This document shows, in pieces, positions 24,093-35,655 of a stretch of 64,000 nucleotides of DNA. The position numbers and the translations under genes are program-made. Position 1 is the stretch's first letter, and each line of letters starts with the position of its first letter. The notes below the pieces were generated by a model that was not told where the DNA came from, searched no databases, and worked only from the letters and a program-made list of their open reading frames with translations. Origin of the DNA: Nissolia schottii (taxonomy: Eukaryota; Streptophyta; Magnoliopsida; Fabales; Fabaceae); NCBI GenBank assembly GCA_003254905.1, contig QANU01013251.1:1-64000 (forward strand), in the 5' to 3' direction.

Positions 24093-26170
24093 ATACCACA
24101 ACAAGTATTCGAATGAAACCTGGCAGAGTTGGGAGTTTAAGGTTTCTAAGGGATCCAATAAGTAAGGTTAGACCATATCTATATGTTTGAGCATGCATCA
24201 TGAGGCTGGGTCGTCGTAGGAGTTAAGACGACTTTAGACAATTAGAAGTTTACGCTAAAATTTAACGAAGATCATAATTGAACCCTAGGAAATAAAGCAG
24301 AGCAGAGGCGACGGATCACCAAGGATTCGGACGGCCTTAGCCAGAGTCAGTAGTTATATGATTAGGAACCCCAATTCTCTTAGCAAAGTCTTACAGACAC
24401 GTCCCTCGCCAATTCAGCAAAATGGATTGGTCACGAGCAACGCAGGTAGAGAGACCTGAGCACGATAAGAAACGGGCATAGGCCCAGCTATGAAAAACAG
24501 GCATAGGCCTGCATGAATGAAATGAGACTAAGGGGCCCCACTAAAAGAAGAAAGAGAAACGGATCGCGCCATAGGGCCGGTCAAAGCGCGTCCACGCCTG
24601 ATCATTCATAGGTCTGATCCCTCGCCATGCCATAGGGGATGGTTGCACTAATTGTATTCAATGTTTACCTCCTATGAGCCTTACGTGGTTAGCTACCACA
24701 CCGGTAAAGAGCGCCGCCGGGTCGATACAATAGTAGCAAAAAGAGGTCGTAGTCCGAGGCCACGGCTACGAAGGTGTAAAGGACTAAGAAGGATGCTAAC
24801 CCGGGTAAGCCGGTATGCGTAAGAGATTACCCGATTTCCCCCATGCAATATGTAGTTAGTAGTTACATGCAAAAATGAATGAATGAATGTATGTATGCCA
24901 GTATGTATGCAAGTATGTATGCATGAGTATAGACATGGTTATGCATTAGTATGTATGTATGTATGTATGTATGGATATATGTTTATGCATTATGTATCGT
25001 CAAGGGAACGTCCCAAGACGACTATTATGTCTTTAGCAGTAACGTAAAGTTAATGAGCACGAGAACCTAGATAAGAAAGATTAGATCCCCAGTCACCTAG
25101 TAAAGTAGATAAAGCCATTCAGGACTTAGGCAAAGATAATAATCAGTAGGGTATTAGTATGCATGACACTTAGAGGTATTCCTGGGTGGCCTAGAAGATA
25201 ACGGAGTAATGAACAATACATGACGCGAAGAAACTCCCATTGAGAACGAAAAGCTCTCACCCCCACTCCTTATGGGTCCAGGTATGCAAAGTGAAGGGAT
25301 CGACGAGCGACCGCAACAGGACAGTTCCCAGCCGAAGCCAAGTGAAGACGTCAGCAATAGGTTGATAGATATTCTGTACTATGATGTATGACTCTTATTA
25401 ATGATTTGTGTAATTAATTATTAATAAGCAATGTGTAATTATCTGTTGGACCTTGAATTGTGCTTATATGTATATTTATATTTCTCCAGCTTGTCACTAC
25501 CTTAACCGACAGGTTCGTTAGCCTTTGTGTGTGTGTATATATATATATAGATATATATATATATCTCCTAATTTGCAAATTGATACAGTAATAGAATAAT
25601 TTTCAAATTGGTCCATATCTTCAATTAAGAAATATTTTTCAACCTAAAAGTAGGGGCTAAAAGTAACCCAACCAAAGAAGAAAACAACCTAGTGAGCATT
25701 GTTTACTACGTACAGGTAAACAGTTAGCTAGGGGTGTTTCAGGTGGGACTCTAGATCTCCTTGATTGGGCCATTAGGCAGTGGCGTGGGTACTTGCAAAC
25801 TCTCTGACACCCAAGTAGGGTTGGTAGGAAAAATGTGTTTAGGTTATGTAGAAGGGCCTCAATCACATACCTAGCTAGTAGATCTTTTTATATCTGTGGA
25901 GCACCTCCGTTTGTTTGGTGGTTTTAAGCTGGAAGCCCCTAGGTGGGTTTTCCTTAGACTCAAGCTTGTGGTCTGAGTGGAATCAGATTAGGCCTTCATC
26001 CCATAATCCCTTCAGCCCATGATCCCTAGAGGTCTTTGAGGCTTATTCTGGCTCTTCAAGGGTCAATCCATAATAGTAGCGTTTGGTAAGTGTCTTAGTA
26101 TAAAAAGTACAGAGCTATAAGGATAATATAGATGTATCCCCCATGTCGCTCCATTTTGGATGTACACAAA

Positions 26171-26748
26171 TTAGCTTAAAAATCATCCCCCTAGATTTTC
26201 TCCTGTATTTCACCTTTTGAATTAACAGAAATTAGTTACAAAATTATTTTGAGACAAAAGTTTAATGTTTTAGTCTCTTTTTTTAAACATGTTTTTATCC
26301 CCATTGTTATCATATTTTTTTTGTCCCAAAATGCATTTCAAATGCTACTAAGTGATGTTAATGGAGGCAGAGAGGGGGTAAGCGTATAGTCAAAGAGGGT
26401 GTCATATATGGAGTAACACGAGTGGGTAGTGCACGATGGGGAAACTCATGGTGCCAAGAGGAACTGCTGAAGCGAGGCTCAAAAACCATCGAGGGAAGCA
26501 CAATGAAACCACGAAGTAGCATTGGAGCAAAGGCGGCACTTTGCTAGGGCATTTCCCTAATAATTGTAAATTTATTTTTTAATGCATAACCAACATTAGT
26601 GTGTTTACATCGAGTAAAAAAGGAGTAATTGAAAAAATTGTAAAAATAGAACTAATAGAACTAAGCATATAATTTTTTTTTTATGTTAGTTTTGTATTTT
26701 TCAATTCTTACTTTTAATTTTTTTTGAGACTAGAATGAAAATATGAAT
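26171..26748. other. Intergenic stretch, no gene seen
   Basis: AT-rich sequence between the outer end of the gypsy remnant and the small gag-only element. No coding sequence or known repeat was recognised. Confidence 0.4.
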
Positions 26749-26753
26749 GATTG

Positions 26754-29223
26754 TGTAACGATGTAAAATTGTAATGGAATGGATTATGGAATTGATAGGA
26801 ATAATTGTGGCATTTTCTGCATTCTTGTAGTGTTGAATTATAAAGAAAAGGATAAAGATGGAAAACTAGAGAGAAGAATCCTATAGAGAGAGGTAGGATA
26901 ACCTAAATCAAATTTTCCATTCCTTCTACTTCCCCTATTTCTCCTATTTATAATAAAAATGGGCTCCCTAATTGGACCAATTCTTAATTTGAGCCTTTAT
27001 TTATCTAGGTCCATTACAATACTCCCCCTTTAAAAATGGACCTTGTCCTCAAGATCCAAAAAAAAAAAAATTTTCACCCGGATCCCATTGCATAAATTGT
27101 AAATTGCTGAATGTGGCTTCATCATTTGGGCCAATTTGGAGAAATTGCAGAAACTTCACCCTTTAAGTAAAAGCCCACATCATATAGCTCATTTTTGTTG
27201 AGCAATTCAGAACAATTACTGCCAAAAATTCGTATTGGGCTTCGCCCACTTGCTCCAACACGGGTTGCTCTTGACCCAGGAGAGTAAAAGACCATCTTTC
27301 CTCTTCCTCTCCCCAACAAACCCTAGCCTCCTTCTTCCCCCATTGCTTCTAATTCGACATTACTCCCCTGTCAGCTCTCCCCCTCACCATGAAGGTCACG
27401 ACGGCGGCAATCAACACCGGCACCCTCGTCGCTGCTGCTAGCAACCCACGAGCTTCTGTCCCTATTACACCCCTCGCCCTCGGCGCTAGTAACCCATAGC
27501 TTCTCTCCCCTTTCTTCTCGGCGACCACACCCTGCTGCCCTAAGAGATTTGCAGCTGCCTCCGTCGCAGTGGCTGTAGCAGCCCACTCGCCTTCACCCTC
27601 GCCTGGCTCGGTATCCCCAGTGCCTTCCACTGCGGTATCCCTGGCGTCGTCCACCGTGAAAACGGCAGCAACACCAACAGCCATCCACCGCGCACTCTCC
27701 GCCTTGCCTCGGTCCCGCTTCAGAAGCGAGCGGCCATGAACGCTCCCCTTCTTCGTAACAGAGGCCGCAGACGCGTTGCCTACCACCGCCGCCCGCTCCG
27801 CGCACAACCAGGTCACCGCCTTGCCGCTGTCCGCTGCCTCGGGATCTGGCGTTTGGGTCACTCTTCTCAGCAATGAGACGTTGCCCCCATGCTGCTCGTC
27901 GCTGACAACGCCGCTTGGGCCCCCTCAGGAAACACCACCGACCACGCTGTGCTGGTTACGGCGTGGTGACTCCTTGTTCCTGGTGATTGGCCGCTGACCT
28001 CCCTCGCGATCTTCCTTTCAGAGTTTTGGAATCTTCCCTTTGCCCCGCGACGGCTCCACCCATTCCTACCACGGTCAGAACCGAATTCGGTGGTAGCAAC
28101 CAATGCCTCTTCTCCCGCATGCTCGAATCCGGCGGTTTCGGTGGTGGCTTCCATTGTTTTGACTCGAAAAATTCTGAGGATGGATTTATATTGTGCAGAC
28201 TCAATTTCGGTTCAGGTAAGTGGAATTTTACCTCCCTTGCAGCTTTAATTTCAGCATTTTCATCTGCCTCTGCTTGAATTGATGGATTGATGAGCTTTAA
28301 TTCTGGATCTGCTGCTGTTGAATTGATCTGTGCATCTAGATTTTTTGCTTCTACTTTGTTTGATTTCTGCTTCTGGTTTTGAAATTCTGGCTCTGAATTT
28401 TCGACTTCTTGAGTTGTTCTTCTTGCACTGTTCTCTGCTGCTGAATCGTGTTGATCTTGATCTGGTGTTGTGGAAATGTTTGTTGCCATGCTTGATTTCT
28501 TTTTCTGGTTTGGATCTATTGTCCTTCCATTTTCTATATCTTTCATTGATGTGCTCTGTATTTCTGATCTCAAATCTGCCACTACTTCTTCCCACTCGAT
28601 TTCCCATTCTAAAACAACATTGTGCTCAATTTCTAGCAAAACAGGAGCAAATTCGTTGAAACGCTGCAAGAACGCGAGCTCGAACGTGAACATCGTAGCG
28701 GCTGGATTACGTCTTCGCCATACTCGGAACCATGCCAAGGCCTTGCCAGCCAGTCCCTCTGCTGCCTCCATCAACCGCAGCGGATCTAGTGTCCGACATG
28801 CATCCCAAAACCGTCCAGCACAGAGGATCCATTAGTAGGCATCTTCTCCACTGAATATCATAAGTTTTTCTTCTAATTTTTTTGAATTTTCTGGTGTTGA
28901 GGTTGAGTTGTTTTCACCACCATGGATGGTAGTCATGGTGACCAATGAAAACACCATTTGTAACGATGTAAAATTGTAATGGAATGGATTGTGGAATTGA
29001 TAGGAATAATTGTGGTATTTTCTGCATTCTTGTAGTGTTGAATTACAAAGAAAAGGATAGAGATGGAAAAGTAGAGAGAAGAATCCTAGAGAGAGGTGTA
29101 GGATAACCTAAATCAAATTTTCCATCCCTTCTACTTCCCCTATTTCTCCTATTTATAATAAAAATGAGCTCCCTAATTGGACCAATTCTTTATTTGGGCC
29201 TTTATTTATCTAGGTCCGTTACA
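26754..29223 (-). mobile_element. Small LTR element with gag-like coding only (TR-GAG-like), 2470 bp (fossil)
   Basis: Two 265-bp direct LTRs (26754-27018 and 28959-29223) differ at about 10 bases and two small indels by eye, roughly 95-96% identical. The whole element is flanked by a perfect 5-bp target duplication GATTG (26749-26753 and 29224-29228). Orientation is minus: a purine-rich tract (AAAGGGGGAG on the minus strand) lies just inside the 27018 end, and a TATAAATAGG motif is on the minus strand of both LTRs. The inside holds a gag-like frame but nothing resembling protease, integrase or reverse transcriptase, so it would rely on enzymes from other elements. Ends and target duplication look whole. 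The low LTR divergence points to an age of a few million years or less. Confidence 0.85.
27956..28774 (-). CDS. Gag-like frame of the small LTR element (fossil)
   Basis: A minus-strand frame of 272 codons. Its first part (GLAGKALAWFRVWRRRNPAA, then FLQRFNEFAP) resembles the retrotransposon gag domain of plant LTR elements, with the usual A..W......W..F...F..RF pattern. The rest is charged and low in complexity. It lies between the LTRs of 26754-29223, downstream of the minus-strand 5' LTR. This is element coding and not a host gene. Confidence 0.6.
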   Translation of the reverse strand: MMEAAEGLAGKALAWFRVWRRRNPAATMFTFELAFLQRFNEFAPVLLEIEHNVVLEWEIEWEEVVADLRSEIQSTSMKDIENGRTIDPNQKKKSSMATNISTTPDQDQHDSAAENSARRTTQEVENSEPEFQNQKQKSNKVEAKNLDAQINSTAADPELKLINPSIQAEADENAEIKAAREVKFHLPEPKLSLHNINPSSEFFESKQWKPPPKPPDSSMREKRHWLLPPNSVLTVVGMGGAVAGQREDSKTLKGRSRGRSAANHQEQGVTTP

Positions 29224-29228
29224 GATTG

Positions 29229-29876
29229 AAATAGTAAATATGTATTCTAAGCATTTAAATTTTTAAATATAAATATGATAAACAAATTTTTTTTCAAGAA
29301 TTTAATTAAAATTATAAACTAAACACAATCATTTAGATACTTGTTTATTGTTAATTGTAAATAATATTGAATTATTTAAATTACAAATAAAATATTTTTT
29401 AAATTTTAAATATTCTTTAATCAATTAAACTTTGCAATATCAATAAAAAACGTCCTAGGGAATAGTTCTTGCTATCTCCAAGGTCCTCCATAGTCGTCGC
29501 TCAGGCAGTTCCTCTGTGCCTTGTGACATTACTGCTTAAGGTTCTTCATGCCTTCGAGTTATTGTTGTGCCTTTGTGTATCGTTTAGTGCCCCCTGTTTA
29601 TCTGTTGTCAGGGGAAGAAGAATAAGTCAAGTAATAAATACGACTAGACTTTTAACTTGAAGCTGGACTTTAAGTTGTGACATCAAGTTGTCAATCCTTT
29701 GTATAGGGAGATCAAATTGTCTTTTAGTATTCGTTACTTCATCCTTGTAGTAGTCAATGTGTTTCCAAGCTATCGACTCCATCTTTGATACTGGAGCTTC
29801 TATCCTTTACAGTAGCTTCTCCTTCTCGGTTGTGGCATCTTGTCGATGCAGCACCTTACACCTAGCCTATAAGGGG
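29229..29876. other. Stretch between two LTR elements, no gene seen
   Basis: The first 200 bp are AT-rich. From about 29450 to 29876 it is GC-richer and looks like old repeat or retroelement coding, but no family could be named. The copia element is inserted at its right end, and its continuation resumes at 34758. Confidence 0.35.
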
Positions 29877-29881
29877 TACTG

Positions 29882-32800
29882 TGTTGGGTTGGGTTCCCTT
29901 CCTATATGGAGAAAGCCCCATATTTGTAAACCCACTATTCTCACTTAATAGTGGAGAGGGGTCAGTTGTTAGGGTTAAGAGAGAGGGCTAAGAAGACAAA
30001 GAGAAAAGAAAGAAAGAAGGAGAAGAGAAGAGAAAAATGTTTTTCTCATTTTTTGTCTGCACAGCAATTTTTGATCGGCTTCCATCGCTTCGTTCACCGT
30101 TGGATCGGGCTGAAATATTTACAGCAGGTTCGGAACTTGTGATACTTCAATCTGGACGGTCGGATCGTTGAGAAGTTGCCTGAGCAGTGAGAAATTGGCC
30201 ATGCACAGTAACAGCGAGGTTGGGGTTTTCTGGTTTCTTTTATTCTCTATTTCATCATTCACGCCTTGTTCTATTGGCTGATTATTGAGCACAATTTGTG
30301 CTGTGATTGAGACTCTCTTGTACCCTTATTTTGATCATAGTGGAGCTTGATTGACTGACTTGTGCCCGTGGTTTTTACTTCTCACATTGAGAAGGTTTTT
30401 CACGTTAAAATTCTCGTGTCCCTTTTGTGTGTTATTGTTGTTGACATTATTGTTATTGCTCCTCATCGATTCTTCCAAGTTAGGGAAATTATTATCCGCT
30501 GCATATAGCTCTGATTGAGTTGTCGAATTATTGTGTTGAATTTCCCATCAGAGTGGCATCAGAGCTCGTTGGTTGGGGTTATTTGACTTGCTTGAATGAT
30601 GGAGGCAAATACAAATAAGATGGTCTGTTGGAATGGCACTAACTATCACTTGTGGAAGGGAAAAATGAAGGATTTATTATTTGTGGAGAAATTGCATCTT
30701 CCTGTGTTTGCTACTGAGAAGCCGAAAAACAAGACTGATGAGGAATGGAAATTTGAGCATCAACAGGTTTGTGGTTTTATTCGTCAGTACGTTGAAGACA
30801 ATGTTTTATAATCACATTGCTAATGTGGAAGATGCAAAATCCTTGTGGAAGAAGATTGAGACTTTGTATGCTTCTAGTTTAGGGAGTAATAAATTATATT
30901 TGTTGAATTCCTTGATGAATTTGAGGTACAAGGAGTGCACTTCTATTTCAGATCACTTGAATGATTTTCAGGGGCTCCGAGATCAATTGTCAGGAATGAG
31001 CATCAAGTTTGATGATGAAGTGTTGGGATTATGGCTACTGAATACTCTACCAGATTCTTGGGAAACTTTTCGGGTTTCAATTACAAACTCATCCCCTGAT
31101 GGTGTTGTCTCTTTGGAAAATGTCAAGAGTAGTATTCTTAATGAGGAGATGAGAAGGAAGGCTCATGGTACTTCTTCTCATTCCGAGGTACTTGTCACTG
31201 AGAACAGGGGGAGAAGTCAGAGAAAGGAACCAAAAGGGAAAGCAGAAGTAAGTCCAAGTCCAGATACAAGGATGTGGAGTGCCCTTATTGTCACAAAATA
31301 GGGCACATACAGAGAAATTGTTTATAATGGAAAAGGGAGAGCAATGATAAGAAAGGGAAACAGAAAGAGAAGCATCATGACAATGATGATCGTGTTGCTA
31401 CTGCTACTTGCGATTATGATCTTATTATTCTCCGTGACCATGGTTCAGTTAATCTTGTATCGGATGAGAGCATGGGGATAATTGAAAGTGGTGCTACACT
31501 GCATGTTACACCAAGGAAGGAGTTCTTCACATCTTACACTTCTGGTGATTTTGGAGTGTTGAAGATGGGTATTGATAGTGTATCTAAGGTGATTGGTATT
31601 GTTGATGTTTGCTTGCAGACCAACATGGGAGTGCAGTTTTTACTTAGAGGAGTCAAACATGCTCCAGATGTTCGCTTTAATTTGATCTCTGTGCAGATGC
31701 TCGATGATGGTGGTTATGGAAATCACTTTGGCTCAGGAAAATGGAAACTCACCAGAGGTAACTTAATTGTGGCCAAAGGGGAGAGAATCAGTAAACTGTA
31801 TTGGACAAAAGCATTGGTTGCTAAAGATAGTGTGAATGCCATGGATATGGAGGCTTCTTTGTGGCACCGAAGGCTTAGTCATATCAGTGAGAATGGGTTG
31901 AATTGTTTAGCTAAAAACGATGTGCTTCCAGGATTGAAGAGTGCCGAGTTGGAGAAATGTTCTCATTACATGGCTGGTAAGCAGACTAGAGTATCCTTCA
32001 AGAAGCACCCTCCTTCAAAGAAGTTAGAGTTGCTTGAATTGGTGTATTCTGATGTTTGTGGCCCATTGAAGGTAAAGTCATTTAGTGGTCCACTTTATTT
32101 TGTTACCTTTATTGATGATTGTTCCAGGAAGCTTTGGGTCTATGCTTTGAAGACAAAGGACCAGGTTCTGGAGATATTCAAAGAATTCCATGTCTTGGTT
32201 GAGAGACAGTCAGGTAAGAAGCTGAAATGCATTCGTACTGACAATGGTGGTGAGTATTGTGGATCGTTTGATGTCTATTGCAAGCAGTACGGTATCAGAC
32301 ATGAAAAGACTCCTCCTAAAACTCCTCAACTGAATGGTTTAGCAGAGAGGATGAACATGACATTGATTGAAAGAGTTAGATGTATGCTTTCTGAAGCAAA
32401 GTTGCCTAAGCATTTCTGGAGTGAGCCATTGTACACGGCAGTGCATGTTATTAATATGAGTCCTACAGTTGCCTTGAATGCTGAGGTACCGGACAAGATT
32501 TGGTTCAGCAAGAATGTCAGGTATGATCATTTGTGAGTCTTCGGTTGCAAAGCATATGTACATGTTCCAAAGGATGAGATCCAAGTTGGATGCGAAGACA
32601 AGGCAATGCATCTTTATTGGTTATGGTCAGGATGAATTTGGCTACAAGTTCTTTGATCCTGTTGAGAAGAAGGCAGTTAGAAGCCGTGATGTGAAGTTCA
32701 TGGAAAACCAAACCATTGAAGACATTGATAAGATAGAGAAGACTACACCTGAGATAGATAATAGATTGTCTAATGTTAATCCAGTTCGGATGCCTGTACA

Positions 32801-34752
32801 TGATCTGGATACTACTGAGAATAATGTTCAGAATGATGAGCAACATGATGATGCTGGTGATCAGCAACTTGGAGATGATTTTGATGTTCCTATTGATGAT
32901 GTTGAAGAGGAACATGGGATGTCACAAGATAGGGATCTTGGTGATGCTCCTGAACCACCTCAAGTTCAAATTTGGAGGTCTAATAGGCAGAGGAAACCAT
33001 CTACCAGGTATTCTTCTGATGACTATGTTGCCTTGACAGATGGAGGAGAACCTGAGTGTTATCTTGAGGCCATGGAGAGTGAAGAAAAGAAAAAGTGGCT
33101 GGATGCAATGCAAGATGAAATGAAGTCTTTGCATGATAATCACACTTTTGACTTGGTGAAATTGCCAAAAGGCAAGAAGGCTTTGGAAAACAGGTGGATC
33201 TTCAGGGTAAAGCAAGAAAGCAATTCTACATCTCCAAGGTATAAAGCCAGATTGGTGGTGAAAGGTTTTAGACAGAGAAAAGGTGTTGATTTCAATGAGA
33301 TTTTTTCTCCTGTGGTGAAGATGTCATCCATTAGAACTATGTTGAGTTTGGCTGCTACTCTTGATTTAGAGGTAGAGCAAATGGATGTCAAAACTGCTTT
33401 CCTTCACGGTGATTTGGAGGAAGAGATTTACATGAAGCAACCTGATGGTTTTCTTGTTGAAGGCAAGGAAGACTATGTGTGTAGGCTGAGAAAAAGCCTA
33501 TATGGTTTGAAGCAGGCTCCGCGACAGTGGTACAAGAAGTTTGAATCTGTTATGTGTGAGCAAGGCTACAAGAAGACTACTTCTGATCATTGTGTCTTTG
33601 TTAAAAAGTTTGCTAATAATGATTTTATTATCCTGTTATTGTATGTTGATGACATGCTTATTATTGGGAAAGATATTTCCATGATTGACAGGTTGAAGAA
33701 GTAATTGGGCGAGTATTTGCCATGAAAGACATGGGAGCTGCTAAGCAAATTCTTGGTATAAGAATCGTGCGTGATAGGCAAGAGAAGATACTCTTGTAGG
33801 AGCTTGGTTTTGTTCAAGACAAGTACTTGCTATTTTGTGATAGTCAGAATGCAATTCATCTTGGTAAGGATTCAACTTTTCACTCTAGGTCAAAGCATAT
33901 TGATGTGAGGTATCATTGGATACGTGATGCTTTGGAGGCTAGGTTGCTTGAGTTGGCAAAAGTTCATACAGATGATAATTGTGCTGATATGATGACTAAG
34001 ACACTACCGAGAAGTAAGTTTGAAATTTGTTGTGAGATCGCCGGTTTGTTGATCACCTCCACATCGTTGTGAGGGGAGATTTGTTGGGTTGGGCTCCCTT
34101 CCTATGTGGAGAAAGGCCCAATATTTGCAAACCCACTATTCTCACTTAATAGTAGAGAGGGGTCAGTTGTTAGGGTTAAGAGAGAAGGCTAAGAAGACAA
34201 AGAGAAAAGAGAGAAAGAAGGAGAAGATAAGAGAAAAACGTTTTTCCCGTTTTTTGTCTGCACAGCAATTTTTGATCGGCCGCCACCACTTCGTTCACTG
34301 TTGGATCGGGCTGAAATTTTTACAGCAGGTTCGGAACTTGTGATAATTCAATCTGGATGGTCGGATCGTCGAGAAGTTGCCTAAGCAGTGAGAAATTGGC
34401 CATGCACAGTAACAGCGAGGTTGAGGTTTTCTGGTTTCTTTTATTCTCTATTTCATCATTCTTGCCTTGTTCTATTGGCTGATTATTGAGCACGATTTGT
34501 GCTGCGATTGAGACTCTCTTGTACCCTTATTTTGATCATAGTGGAGCTAGATTGACTGACTTGTGCCTGTGGTTTTTACTTCTCACATTGAGAAGGTTTT
34601 CCATGTTAAAATTCCCGTGTCCCTTTTGTGTGTTATTGTTGTTGACATTATTTGCTATTGCTTGTCATAGATTCTTGCAAGTTGGGGAAATTATTATCCG
34701 CTGCATATAGCTCTGATTGAGTTGTCGAATTATTGTGTTGAATTTCCCATCA
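29882..34752 (+). mobile_element. Copia (Ty1) LTR retrotransposon, Tnt1-like, 4871 bp (fossil)
   Basis: The 5' LTR is 29882-30550 and the 3' LTR 34082-34752. Both start tgttgggttggg and end gaatttcccatca. They differ at about 40 of 670 positions by eye, roughly 94% identical. The element is flanked by a perfect 5-bp target duplication TACTG (29877-29881 and 34753-34757). A primer-binding site tggcatcagagc (30554-30565) differs by one base from the initiator-tRNA-Met type. A purine tract precedes the 3' LTR. The internal order is gag, CCHC zinc knuckle, protease, integrase, reverse transcriptase, RNase H, which is the copia order. The coding region is broken, at roughly half a dozen points. 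The LTR divergence suggests an insertion a few million years old. Confidence 0.95.
30598..34072 (+). pseudogene. Copia gag-pol coding region, broken (fossil)
   Basis: Recognisable parts in order: gag (from about 30598), zinc knuckle (about 31279-31320), aspartic protease with DSGA-type context (about 31472), the integrase HHCC-like LWHRRLSHIS and catalytic core up to about 32500, then reverse transcriptase with LYGLKQAPRQWYKKF and the LYVDDM catalytic motif (about 33490-33655), and the end of RNase H (about 33827-34072). The text is close to the Tnt1-94 type of plant copia polyproteins. It is broken at several points and not expected to work. Confidence 0.85.
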
Positions 34753-34757
34753 TACTG

Positions 34758-35422
34758 CACCCACTGTATGGTTTCACCCCCATAGTGGCCAATGACCAAC
34801 CTCATTTTTAATTTAGTTTTTTTTTCTATGTTAGTTTTAGGTAACTCATTTTATAATAAATATTTTAATTTTGCAACTATACATCTATTCACAATTCCTA
34901 ACATATGTAGGAAGAAGAAATTGAATCTCAAGATTTGATTTGAATGAAGAAACTCGCTCAAGTTTTGACAATTAAGGACTCACCCTAAAATGAATACCTA
35001 TTATAAAAATGCACTTTGAAGGAAAAGGTGTCAGTCTAATAATGACTCCCTCTTAATTTTTAAATTTCATAATGGTAGGAAAATGTGTCAATATACCAAT
35101 GGTGTCTTTCAACAATTGAAGATAAACAATTGATTGAGATGAGTTCGAGAAACTCAAGAAAATTTATCTCTATCCTTGTTTAACTTTTGTTCAAAAATGT
35201 TAGCAATTAAGAGACTACATTTATGTCTATATGACTTTTATGTCTCTAAGTAATTGTGCATTTGAACTAAAGTCTTTCTAGAGCGATCCATGCTTTTTAT
35301 TTTTTTTAATTTTCATGAAATAAATATTAGAGTTTAGCTACGACACTTATTAAGAAACTTTGAATGATACATTTTTATTAATATTATTTTAAGTTTTTTA
35401 ATAAGTTAGAGTATTTGTTAGA
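34758..35422. other. Intergenic stretch, no gene seen
   Basis: AT-rich DNA upstream of the EBP2 gene. The first part may continue the old repeat interrupted by the copia element. No coding sequence was recognised. Confidence 0.45.
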
Positions 35423-35431
35423 AAACCCTAA
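35423..35431 (+). promoter_or_regulatory. Telo-box (AAACCCTAA), distal, upstream of EBP2
   Basis: The motif AAACCCTAA lies about 220 bp upstream of the probable first exon end. Telo-boxes are known to be enriched in promoters of plant ribosomal-protein and ribosome-biogenesis genes, which fits the downstream gene. Confidence 0.5.
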
Positions 35432-35602
35432 ATATTATTTATCTTTGTATGAAACAATAGAAACTTAATTAAAGTGAAAAAAAAAAAACAAAAATAAAAA
35501 GATGAGAAGGGTGTTTCGGTACAATTAAAAGTATGGAACTACGAATAATGGAGAAACCAAACAGCAGCCGTCATATGCCATTTACTCCCAAAACACTCTG
35601 TT

Positions 35603-35611
35603 AAACCCTAA
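35603..35611 (+). promoter_or_regulatory. Telo-box (AAACCCTAA), proximal, at the EBP2 5' end
   Basis: A second AAACCCTAA lies in the presumed promoter/5' UTR, 45-50 bp before the splice donor at 35656. A position this close to the transcription start is typical of ribosome-biogenesis genes. Confidence 0.6.
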
Positions 35612-35655
35612 ACCTCGCAATTCTCATCTCTCTGGAAACCAACCTCTGTTCCACG

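Larger units (their letters stand above)
20791..25741 (+). mobile_element. Long solo LTR, family B copy 1 (fossil)
   Basis: The segment starts tgtaacatcccg and ends gctaggggtgtttca. It is flanked by GTTGG (20786-20790) and GGTGG (25742-25746), a 5-bp target duplication with one change. Without the nested solo LTR (22474-24092) it is about 3.3 kb, close to the 3.6-kb relative at 50888-54486. It contains microsatellites, repeats of cagtcgaatgaa (22258-22470 and 24110) and (TATG)n at 24885-24975. No coding region is recognisable. It sits inside the LTR of the minus-strand gypsy remnant. Confidence 0.78.
18250..26170 (-). mobile_element. Gypsy (Ty3) LTR retrotransposon remnant, minus strand, split by later insertions (fossil)
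   Basis: The parts, read on the minus strand, are these. A 5' LTR runs from roughly 26170 down to about 20757, interrupted by the solo LTR 20791-25741. It is followed by a primer-binding-type sequence ttggcaccatctgtgggg (about 20740-20757). Then come a leader and gag-like coding at about 20100-19905, with text such as SYDGTSDLQHHLDAFVHKM. Gag-like sequence also lies on the other side of the solo LTR 18332-19899. Pol and the 3' LTR are absent. The element is broken in several places and truncated. The outer LTR start near 26170 is approximate. It is older than both solo LTRs inserted in it. Confidence 0.65.

Noticed and set aside
27349-27873. Minus-strand frame of 174 codons in the gag-only element
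   Set aside because: It lies within the element downstream of the gag-like frame, is GC-rich and Ala/Gly/Arg-rich, and shows no protein family signature.
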